From the NCBI GenBank assembly GCA_947561585.1, contig CANNZV010001028.1, positions 62,001 through 126,000 on the forward strand: DNA of 64,000 nt, written 5' to 3'. The notes under the pieces were generated by a model. It was not told the DNA's origin. It made no database searches and was given only the letters and a program-made list of their open reading frames with translations. Positions 48,901 to 60,900 of the stretch are shown here, piece after piece. Made by a program: the position numbers and the translations under genes. Positions within the stretch are counted from its first letter, which is position 1. Every line of letters starts with the position of its first letter. This DNA comes from Caprella mutica. Lineage: Eukaryota; Arthropoda; Malacostraca; Amphipoda; Caprellidae.

Positions 48901-51900
48901 GTTCTTTCTCACCTCAGTCACCAGTTCTTTCTCACCTCAGTCACCAGTTCTTCCTCACCTCAGTCACCAGTTCTTTCTCACCTCAGTCACCAGTTCTTCC
49001 TCATCTCAGTCACCAGTTCTTTCTTACCTCAGTCACCAGTTCTTTCTTACCTCAGTCACCAGTTCTTTCTCACTTCAGTCAGCAGTTCTTTCTCACTTCA
49101 GTCAGCAGTTCTTTCTTACCTCAGTCACCAGTTCTTTCTTACCTCAGTCACCAGTTCTTTCTCACCTCAGTCACCAGTTCTTTCTCACCTCAGTCACCAG
49201 TTCTTTCTCACCTCAGTCACCAGTTCTTTCTCACCTCAGTCACCAGTTCTTCCTCACCTCAGTCACCAGTTCTTTCTCACCTCAGTCACCAGTTCTTCCT
49301 CATCTCAGTCACCAGTTCTTTCTTACCTCAGTCACCAGTTCTTTCTTACCTCAGTCACCAGTTCTTTCTCACTTCAGTCAGCAGTTCTTTCTCACTTCAG
49401 TCAGCAGTTCTTTCTTACCTCAGTCACCAGTTCTTTCTTACCTCAGTCACCAGTTCTTTCTCACCTCAGTCACCAGTTCTTTCTCACCTCAGTCACCAGT
49501 TCTTTCTCACCTCAGTCACCAGTTCTTTCTCACCTCAGTCACCAGTTCTTTCTCACCTCAGTCACCAGTTCTTTCTTACCTCAGTCACCAGTTCTTTCTC
49601 ACTTTAGTCACCAGTTCTTTCTCACTTTAGTCACCAGTTCTTTCTCACTTCAGTCACCAGTTCTTTCTTACCTCAGTCACCAGTTCTTTCTTACCTCAGT
49701 CAGCAGTTCTTTCTCACCTCAGTCACCAGTTCTTTCTTACCTCAGTCACCAGTTCTTTCTCACCTCAGTCACCAGTTCTTTCTTACCTCAGTCACCAGTT
49801 CTTTCTCACCTCAGTCACCAGTTCTTTCTCACCTCAGTCACCAGTTCTTTCTCACCTCAGTCACCAGTTCTTTCTCACCTCAGTCACCAGTTCTTTCTTA
49901 CCTCAGTCACCAGTTCTTTCTCACCTCAGTCACCAGTTCTTCCTAACCTCAGTCACCAGTTCTTTCTTACCTCAGTCACCAGTTCTTTCTCACCTCAGTC
50001 ACCAGTTCTTTCTCACCTCAGTCACCAGTTCTTTCTCACCTCAGTCACCAGTTCTTTCTCACCTCGGTCACCAGTTCTTTCTCACCTCGGTCACCAGTTC
50101 TTTCTCACCTCGGTCACCAGTTCTTTCTCACCTCAGTCACCAGTTCTTTCTCACCTCGGTCACCAGTTCTTTCTCACCTCGGTCACCAGTTCTTTCTCAC
50201 CTCGGTCACCAGTTCTTTCTCACCTCGGTCACCAGTTCTTTCTCACCTCGGTCACCAGTTCTTTCTCACCTCAGTCACCAGTTCTTCCTCGAAAGTCATC
50301 TGGTGGTCTAGAATCTGGAGGAGTTTGTCGTGGTTGTGAGAGGAGGTTTGGGATGCGTGCAGCACACTGTCCAGGGAAGGGATGCTCTTGTCAGCATTGC
50401 ACCGGGGTATCCTGTCCACACTCTCGGGGAAAAACTTCTGCCGCACTGCCTGCCTTTTGGGGCCATCCGTGATGGGGAGGGGACGACCTGGGGGGGGGGG
50501 GAGTGAATGGGGAGGGGGAATAAAGTAAATTATTCAATAAAATGATATCAAAACTTGCTATCAACAATACTAGGAATTTATGAAAACCAAAAAAAAACAG
50601 ATAAAAACGAATCAAAATTTATTGATGTAATTTAAAGAATTTAAGTGATTGGTAAAAATTGTGTTGAATTAATCTAAATAGATATTGAATTAATGTTAAT
50701 AGCTATAAAAAAATACATAAAAATATCTTTAAAAATATAGCTATATATAGCAACGATTTTCGAGACACTGAGAGAAGATTGATGTTGCAAAAGGCAGGGC
50801 AATGCCCCTACAATATAGTCTCCCTATCACTTACCAGGGTTGCTAGAGTAGTGAGAAGTGGCAGCTCTGTGGCGGGGCAAGTGTCGTAACTGTATGGACC
50901 AAACACTGCGCCCAAAGGGGCCTCTGACGATGGCAGTTACTGATGGTTGGGGCTCCTCGTTGTTACAGAGAGGTTGCTCCAGTAGCGCCAGTAGGATGCT
51001 GTTCTGGGACACGTAGTACCTGAAAGAGAAAGAGGTAGGATAGAAAGAGCAACTAATGCTTAGGTAATGAGATAGCAAACTATTCTTAGAACCTATAAGG
51101 CTTAATGAGAACCTATAAGGTTTTAGTGGAAGCCTATTGCAAGTAGCTAGCTATTGCTAGAACCTATAAGGTTTAAGTGGAAAACATTAAAAATTTTAAT
51201 GAACAACTTTTAAAGATTTAATGAAGAATCAATCTTTAAAGTTTTAGTGTAAAATCTAGCTATAAGGTTTAAACTACAAGGCAAGCTTTTCTCACCTGAA
51301 GTGTTTAGTTGCCATCTCTTTAGTGATAGGTTCTTCCCCAGTCCAAGTGTTGCAGTGACGCAGTAGAGTTGTCTCTTCTAACTCAGAGGATATGAGTTCA
51401 GTACCGCCAGTGAAGGAGAGACGTCCCACCTACCCATACAAATAGAAACGAGTTACTATTTTAATTCACACTGCCACAAATGCTATCGTTCAAAATAACA
51501 AAATTGGTAAAGAATATTTTACAGAAATCCGCTATTTTGACTCCTCCGAATTTATTTTCAATTTGATGGATTGGTTTCCTAGCGCTTCTGATTAGCGGAT
51601 CTATATCGATCGCGCCGAAATTCTTAATTAAAATTAGAGGTTACTATATGGAGTTTCGCATGTTAAGTTTGTGTAGGTATTGTAGTAGAGCTGTAATATT
51701 GGGAGAGAAATTGTTCTCGCCAATAGTTTGTTTGCGAGTCAGGGCAGAGTCATTGTTGTTCCGGGTTTGTGGGAATAGTCTATTTCTTAGATCTTGGTGT
51801 GTGGGGCATTCTGCAAGTAGGTGTTTCACTGTGAGGGGGACAAAGCAGTCCTCACAGTATAGAGGGGGTCTGTGTTCCATGTGATGACCATGGGAGAAAA

Positions 51901-54900
51901 GGGTGTGTCCAATCCTCAGACGGCACAGTGTGGTTTCTGTCTGTCTGTCTCTGTGTGTACACAACCTCCATGGCCTTAAACTGTACTTCACCTGCCTCAG
52001 TTTGTTGTTTTCAATGCCCTGCCATTCCATCTCCCATATGTGGGAAATGATAGTTCTGATTATTAAGAAGAAGTCGATATAGAATGTTTTGAGGTTCCAG
52101 GCTCTATCCACTCCATCTGCTTTTTGGCAGGAAATCCGGTCTGCCTCCTCGTTCCCATCCACTCGCATGTGGATTGGCACCCAACAGAAATTTAGTGATT
52201 TTCCATGGTTTACAGTTATCATAATTGAATACGCCATGATCTCACATATGATAGAATGGTTACTAACTTACTATTGAAGGCCTGTATAAACATGATGGCA
52301 CTCAGTGAGCCTCCATCTGCCTCACTCACCAGCCTAACAGCCTACAACAGGGCCATCAGTTCCGCAGTGAAGATACTAGTATGTATCGACAGTTTTTGTC
52401 AAGAATTTCTGCTATCGGTGTAGACACCATATTTCAACCTATTTTCGGTTTTGCATCCGTCAGTGAATATTTGAAGTGTGTTGCTATGGTCATGTCTTAC
52501 ATGGTCTATGAGCATATTCTTCAAAACGTTTGGAAGGGTTCGCCATATATTTGGTGGATCGAAGCCGCTACATAGCTACAACATCCGGAACCAGCCAAAC
52601 TGTGTTGGTTCCCAAGGTATTAATTTAAATGATTACCTTCTCATTGGAGGTATTAAATCGATCACAGAATGTTTTAGTTATAATTTCTATTGGGAGTATC
52701 ACCTTCACGGGAAATAGGTTCAATGGTTTGCGTCGTTCAATTGAGGGAATATGGTGGGATGAGCTGTAAATGACTAAGTCATCACATAGAGCATGCCTTT
52801 CATATATTGCGGAAGGTTTTGCAGAATTTTATTTATAGCAATAATGAATAGAGAGCAGCTTAAAAGGCTACCTAGTGGTAGTTACTCATTGTTCTTGATT
52901 AAGATAGTCTGAAAAATTGTTACCTGTTATTGCTCTTGACATTCATGTAGCTAACTACAGACGAAAATAGATATTTATGCGCTATGCAATTTATGCACTA
53001 AAGGTCCGTTTACAGCCTACGATAAATTGAAGCGATTTATCGTAATGAAGAGGTTGTTACAATTTATCAGTACGTGTGAACAGGTGATCGTAGCGATTTA
53101 TTGGAGTTGGAATTGGATTGTGTGATTGGTGCTAGCAGGTTCAAATTTATACGAATCGTAACGATAAGTTTGAACGTGTAAACAGGGTTCCAATAAATCG
53201 TTGCAATCTAACTCAGTATATAATGCTAAACACATTCCAAATGCAGACCATCATAATGTTTCGTCCATGACGGCTAGTGACAAATAAAGATATTGGAGTA
53301 AAAATCGCTGCGTGTAAACACTGTCTCAATCATCTGATAAATTGTTGCAATCTCTGTGCTCAATAAATCGCTCCTATTTATCGTAGCGTGTAAACGGGCC
53401 TTTAGTAGTTAACTAATTTAAGCTTAACTTTTTCTAAATTTTGCACAACATGGCTAGGTACAGACCTGTGAGAGTACGCATGACAGCAGAGCTTCAGCTG
53501 CGTCCCTCACCCTCAAACTGACGGGTTTGAGGGGCTTCTCATGCTTCAGGATGAGGGTGCCTTTGTTCTGAGACTTTGAACCGGAGATACCTTGCAAAGA
53601 GAGGCAATTAGCAGAAGAAAAGAAATAAAGATAATATAATAAACATCTTGAAATGGCTAAATAGAGCTTAATAATAACTTAGTAAGTTGCATAATAAATT
53701 GATGGTCCGTCTTATTCTTCAGATAGAAAAAGCTTATTTTATTAAGACTGAAACACAGGACCACCTCTTCACCTAGTTCTACTACCTGCTCACCTAGTTC
53801 TACCACCTGCTCACCTAGTTCTACCACCTGCTCACCTAGTTCTACCACCTGCTCACCTAGTTCTACCACCTAGTTCTACCACCTGCTCACCTAGTTCCAC
53901 CACCTGCTCACCTAGTTCTACCACCTGCTCACCTAGTTCTACCACCTGCTCACCTAGTTCTACCACCTGCTCACCTAGTTCTACCACCTGCTCACCTAGT
54001 TCTACCACCTGCTCACCTAGTTCTACCACCTGCTCACCTAGTTCTACTACCTGCTCACCTAGTTCTACTACCTGCTCACCTAGTTCTATTACGTTCTCAT
54101 CTAGTTCTATTACGTTCTCATCTAGTTCCATCAGGTTCTCATCTCATCTCATCTAGTTCCATCACGTTCTCACCTAGTTCTATCACGTTCTCACCTAGTT
54201 CCATCACGTTCTCACCTAGTTCCATCACGTTCTCACCTAGTTCCATCACGTTCTCATTTAGTTCTAACAGGTTATCACCTAGTTTCATCACGTTCTCACC
54301 TAGTTCCATCACGTTCTCACCTAGTTCCATCACGTTCTCATTTAGTTCTAACAGGTTATCACCTAGTTTCATCACGTTCTCACCTAGTTCCATCACGTTC
54401 TCACCTAGTTCCATCACGTTCTCACCTAGTTCCATCACGTTCTCACCTAGTTCTATCAGGTTCTCACCTAGTTCTATCACGTTCTCACCTAGATCTATCA
54501 CGTTCTCATCTAGTTCCATCACGTTCTCATTTAGTTCCATCACGTTCTCGCCTAGTTCTATCACGTTCTCAGCTAGTTCCATCACATTCTCAGCTAGTTC
54601 CATCACGTTCTCACTTAGTTCTACCAGGTTCTCACCAAGTTCCATCACATTCTCATATAGTTCCATCACGTTCTCACCTAGTTCTATCACGTTTTCACCT
54701 AGTTCCATCACGTTTTCACCTAGTTCCATCAGTTCTCACCTAGTTCCATCAGGTTCTCACCTAGTTTCATCAGGTTCTCACCTAGTTCTATCAGGTTCTC
54801 ACTTAGTTCTATCAGTTCTCACCTAGTTCTATCAGTTCTCACCTAGTTCTATCACCTCCTCACCTAGTTCTATCAGTTCTCACCTAGTTCTATCAGTTCT

Positions 54901-57900
54901 CACCTAGTTCTATCAGTTCTCACCTAGTTCTATCACCTCGAGCAGTATAAGTAGCGTCTCCTGGTCATGCAGTAGGGAGGGGTGACACAATAGCCACACA
55001 CTGCAGGTTTGGAATGCAGCCACTATGGTGGAATGCAGGTCCTGGGGAGAAGAAAGGTAAAGAACTAAATTAGTTAGCTAGCTATGGCGCATGACCTAAC
55101 ATTTCTAGAGTGGAAAAATGGGGGTTGTTCAATATTTTCACAGTGATAAGCAAAAAAAAAAATCTTATAGGGTAGTGCAAGGAGATGTTTTTCTTACAGC
55201 TGGCACTTGAAATATGGTGCCTATGTTTATGATGGAAATATGAAGTATTTCTTGTCAATTGTATATCTAGCGGTAGGTAGGTACAACTGAATATTTATCC
55301 ATTTCTATAAACCTTAAATTCTCAGGATGTTTCTCTAGAGTGTGTCCAATTAATTGATGCCTTTTAGTTAATGTTACTAAAAGTTGCATGAGTGCATAGG
55401 TACCTTAGAGTGAGCTGGAGGGGGTCTGCTGCACTGATACACTATGTAGTCACACAGCCACTTCACAGCCCTCTTACACTCCAACCAATCTGAAAAAGAG
55501 GGAAATGTTAGACAAAAAGTGAGGGGAAATAATGAGAACAACTTAACATTAGAGGTTTACAAAGGACTAGTAACACTAGGGGTATACAAAGGACTAGTAA
55601 CACTAGGGGTTACAAAGGACTAGTAACACTAGGGGTTTAGAAAGGACTAGTAACACTAGAGGTTTACCAAGGACTAGTAGCTAACACTAGTGGTTTACCA
55701 AGAACTAGGTTCACTAGGTGTTACCTTGATGTGGGGTGTGCAGTCTAGCTAGTGCCCCTAGTAGTTCCAATCCAGCTAGTGACACATTGACATCAGTTCT
55801 CCAAGAGAGAATGAGGTGGTGACACACTAGGTAGATTGCTCTCACCACCAGTGTGCTGCCACAGTCTGCAACAGAAACCAGGGGGTGGTATGTATAGCTA
55901 TAGCTAGAGATAGATATAGCACTTGGCTGATGGGGTAAGCAATGAATTATAGGTAGGTTTCACATTTTCGGTCATGTAACGAAAAAAAAACGATATAATA
56001 ATTATTATTTATTTAGTAACCATAATACCTGCAGTATATATCTATGACACCATGATAACAATATCCTTTGGTATCTATGACACCATGATAACAATATCCA
56101 TTGGTATCTATGACACCATGATAACAATATCCTTTGGTATCTATGACACCATGATAACAATATCCTTTGGTATCTATGACACCATGATAACAATATCCTT
56201 TGGTATCTATGACACCATGATAACAATATCCTTTGGTATCTATGACACCATGATAACAATATCCATTGGTATCTATGACACCATGATAACAATATCCTTT
56301 GGTATCTATGATGCTTGGTATACAGGGTGGGGCGTAAGTTTGGAAGCAATTTTTCAAACATTAATATAATTCTTAAAAATAAGTTCCTAAGTAGGTGATA
56401 GGGTTTGAACTATAGTAGAGACACTACATTATGACGTGGCAGTGTTATTTTTTACAAAAATTTAGTCAATTCAAAAATGTCAGACAAAAGAGAAGCCATT
56501 ATTGCTCTACACCGTGCCGGGAAGTCAGATTCCGTCATTTCAAAGACTCTCTCAATAGCGAGATCGACTGTTTGGAAGTGTGTGAAGCGTTTTAATGAGA
56601 GAGGAGACTTGACTGATCGTCCAAGAAGTGGTAGACCACGCTCACAACGCACCAAACAACTGATAAAATGTGCCCGAGAGAAGATCAGGAGGAACCCGAA
56701 AAGGTCACGATTGTTAGCCAAAACAGCTAATGTGAGTCCCAGAACAATGAGAAGAGTTGTCAAAGAAGACCTAAAGATGTCCTCTTTCACCCTCCAAAAG
56801 AGACAGACTCTGTCAGAAGCTGTAAAGAAAAAGAGATTGGAGAGAAACAAAGCACTTCTGAGAGAATTGAAGTCTGGCACGGCTGGTGAAATTGTTTGGT
56901 CTGACGAAAAAATTTTCACAGTGGAAATGGCTCACAACCGGAGGAATGACAGAATAATTGGTAAAAGTGCAAAAGACATCCCATATAACCAAAAAACTGT
57001 CCACAGAACCATGAAACCTGCTTCAGTAATGGTCTGGGCCGCCGTTTCAGAAACTTGGAGATCTCCTTTAATTTTTGTGGAACAAGGCGCCAAAATCAAT
57101 GCTAAATGTTATATTGAGAATATTTTGACGCCAATGTTGGAGTCAGCTAAGGATCACTTCGGTAATGACACTCTATGGACATTTCAGCAAGACGGCGCGA
57201 CTTCACATAATGCAAATGTCACTCAAATCTGGTCCCATGACCATCTTCCACGGTTTTGGTCCAAAGAAATGTGGCCTCCCTGCTCCCCAGATGTTAATCC
57301 TATGGACTTTTCGGTATGGTCCATTCTTGAATCAAAGGCCTGTGGTAAATTCCATCGCATTGTGGATGATTTAAAGCGTTCGCTCCAGAGATCTTGGAAG
57401 GGAATTTCACAAGAACAGTTGCGTGCCGCAGTAGGAGGAGTTCGGAGGAGATTTGAGGCTGTTATTAAAAACAAGGGGGGACATTTTGAATAAATTTATG
57501 ATTTTTGAATTCTTAAAACACTTATGTAATAATACATAACTGTAAATTATTAAATATATTTTTCGTTGGATTATAATATGCACTTTCATTTGCTTCCAAA
57601 CTTACGCCCCACCCTGTACAAGGATATCGATAATATAAAAATAAAATAATTATCATTATATAGTTTTTTCTTATATGACCGATGTGAAACCAACCGATAA
57701 TTCACAACTGACCTTAGTTTAGTTAGTTATACTTCACTATAAATCTATAATATATATAACTGTAAACACTATATCACAGGGGAATATAAAGCATGCACAC
57801 ACAAACAATAGAAACTCTCAGCAATGCAGTTAAGAATGCAAACGTGAAAGCATTGAATGCAACTTACATTGGAAGTTACTCAGAGCAATCGAGAGATGGG

Positions 57901-60900
57901 TGGTGTTTGTAGGTAGCTAACAAGTTTAAGAAAATAAAGCAATGAAGCCAATAGTGATGACGAAAAATAAAATGAAATATATAAATTACCCTATTTCTAA
58001 CTAGTCATTTTTTTAGTTAACTTAGTAGACCTCAGTAGATCTGAGGTTAGTAGTAGATAGTTAGTAGTAGATCTAGTAACATGCTAGCTAGTAAAAAATG
58101 GGAAATTCTCGTTTAATTTGTACTTTCTATATTTTGTAAACATTAATAATTTCACAAGCGATTGTGACTGTCTTAACTAAAATAGTTTTCAAACTAATTA
58201 TCAAACGGGCAACAAAATGAATAATGTGCGAACGTGTGAGAAATGTTTTCTCATCATATCATAGAAAAGTTGTGTGTGATTGTGGTGTTAAATGTTCTAT
58301 AGGGTAATTTACGAATTATTGGTCAGTTCCACATCATCGGTCATAGAAGAAACATCGATAGCTATGATAATTATTATAGCTACCGTTTTTTCTTCTCTGA
58401 CCGATGATGTGGAACTGACCCATCATTCGTAACTCAGCCTATTTTAAAGTGTCACACTGGGCAGGGAGGAGTTGCTCCTCATTGAAGAGGAGCGGCTTGA
58501 CTTACCATGAGGAGATGTGGATAGTAAGCCAAGAGGAGTGGAGGGAGGAGCTGTGGCTTGTGTGGAGGGAGGAGGAGGAGTTGGCTCCATACTCTCCTCC
58601 GTGAGGCTTGACAGATCTCCTCCATACATTGAAGAGAGGGAGTCACCACCTGGAGGAGTGGAGGGAGAAGGGGGAGAAAGGAGGAAGATGGAGAAAAGAG
58701 GAAGATGGAGAAAAGAGGAAGATGGAGAAAAGAGGAAAATGGAGAAAAGAGGAAAATGGAGAAAAGAGGAAGATGGAAAAAGGAGGAAGATGGAAAAAGG
58801 AGGAAGATGGAAAAAGGAGGAAGATGGAAAAAGGAGGAAGATGGAAAAAGGAGGAAGATGGAAAAAGGAGGAAGATGGAAAAAGGAGGAAGATGGAAAAA
58901 GGAGGAAGATGGAAAAAGGAGGAAGATGGAGAAAGGAGGAAGATGGAGAAAGGAGGAAGATGGAAAAAAGAGGAATATGGAGAAAGGAGGAATATGGAGA
59001 AAGGAGGAAGATGGAGAAAGGAGGAAGATGGAGAAAGGAGGAATATGGAGAAAGGAGGAAGATGGAGAAAGGAGAAAGGAGGAAGATGGAGAAAGGATAA
59101 AGGAGGGAGGAAAGAAAATAAGAAGAAAAAGAGGTACAATTCAAAGGGTGGAAGCACAATGCAGAAAAGAAAAATGAACAAAATTAGTGGCAAATAAAAT
59201 AAAAATATAAAGCTAGCTATTGAATAATGAAATAAATACTGAATAATAGTATGAGAATAAATAGCAAGCTAGTAAGTAGTTCACAACACAAACTGATATT
59301 GCTTTAGTGCATACATACTATTTACAGTTCCATGACAAGGGGACCAAAGAATATGAAAATTAACACCTCATCCCCTCAGATTGGCATGAAAGTTGGTTCA
59401 AAGGATTCTTGTGCCTAAAAAAACTCTAATTTGAGAATCTCAGCTCTCTAGCTCTTGTAGGTCAAAAGTTATGAACTTGAGAACTTTTGAAAAAAAGGGG
59501 CAAAATGGCTTGACATCACCATTTTTGAAAGGTCATCACTTTCTTATTATTAGACCTAGAACAAAAAGTTTAGCATGTTTTTTGTTCAGAATAAGCTTGG
59601 CAATCTTTCTAGGTGTATAAAATTTCATTCTAATTTTTTGAACGAAAAAGGACACTTACCCTCTTTGGCTTTGACCTTTACCCTCAAAGGCCCCACTTGA
59701 CAAAAAAATTATTAGCACAAAAAATGTAGATTGACTACTTAGCGATAGGTTGGAAAGTTAATATTTACTACTATTTATAGGGATTAGGGATGTATTTGAA
59801 CTCAAACAGGTGCTTTAGACAAAAAAAAAATATATGAGTGCAAGAAAAAATCATAATTTTGAAGTTAAATTGAAGTAAAGTTTCACAAATTACGAATTTA
59901 CTAATATTAATAATTACCAATATTAAATTTACTACTATTTATCAATAATAAATAAGAGTAGTTATTAATAAATAAGAATAACTATCTATAAATAATAGTA
60001 AATATTAAAAAACAATAGAAACTATTAGTTAATAGTAGTAAATTTGCCCTTTTTCGTTCAAAAAATTAGAATGAAATTTTATAAACCTAGAAAGATTGCC
60101 AAGCTTATTCTGAACAAAAAACATCATAAACTTTTTGTTCTAGGTCTAATAATAAGAAAGTGATGACCTTTCAAAAATGGTGATGTCAAGCCATTTTGCC
60201 CCTTTTTTTCAAAAGTTCTCAAGTTCATAACTATTGACCTATAAGAGCTAGAGAGCTGAGATTCTCAAATTAGAGTTTTTTGGGCACAAGAACCCTTAGT
60301 AACAACTTTCATACAAAACTGAGGGGGTGAGGTGTCAACCCTTGGTCCACTTGTCCTGGAATGCCCTGGAGATAAAGACAATTAAGCAAACTAATGGATA
60401 AATAAAAAATAAAGGAATGACTATGATGTAGCTACTACAAGAGAAAAGAATGATTCTTAATTTGAAGAACAACAGTTTTCTTAATTTTTTTCATAGTCAA
60501 ATCTTACAAATTTATCTTTGTTGAGTAATTATAAAATATTTCAAGCATTTACAGCAGACCACTAAAAAAAGTTAGCGCCGTTCCAACTCATCTCATCAGC
60601 GAATTATTCCTATGTTATTCGTACGGGGATAAAATTGAGGTTCATTAACATTTATATAGCTGACGATTTACCTAATATTGGAGAATTTTAATTCGATATT
60701 TGGCTACCTAATATCTAACCGGTTTCATTGCTGTGAAGGTTATTAAATTAAAAACAGTTACGAGTTACTTAAGAAGTTTTTTATGACCATTTTCACGTCA
60801 CTTACGGTGAATGGCTCAGTGCCTGTCGCTTAGAATGGTTGTGTGGTGCTTTTGCTCGTCTCTTTGAAGCAAAGCGCCACACAATCTCTCAAAACAACTA

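Larger units (their letters stand above)
55943..57704. mobile_element. 'Cold-spot' MITE family, member D, split by insertions
   Basis: Left end GAATTATAGGTAGGTTTCAC and right end reverse-complemented GAATTATCGGTTGGTTTCAC, each followed by CGGTCAT.TAA and a T/A tract. Between the arms lie a 33-bp minisatellite (56042-56312) and a complete mariner (56323-57616). It lies in RALGAPB intron c-d. Confidence 0.75.

Noticed and set aside
51648..52717. Plus-strand frames of 60-79 codons
   Set aside because: Antisense to the LINE RT/RNase H relic; no domain.
53657..54729. Minus-strand frames of VELGEQV / MELGENV repeats
   Set aside because: Read-through of the exon f donor array; the first intron codons give a stop in the exon's own frame.
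56452..56919. 155-codon minus frame over the mariner
   Set aside because: Antisense shadow of the transposase frame.
58444..59197. 190-250-codon frames on both strands
   Set aside because: They run through the 17-bp array; only the 58506-58649 part is supported as a RALGAPB exon by phase and homology.
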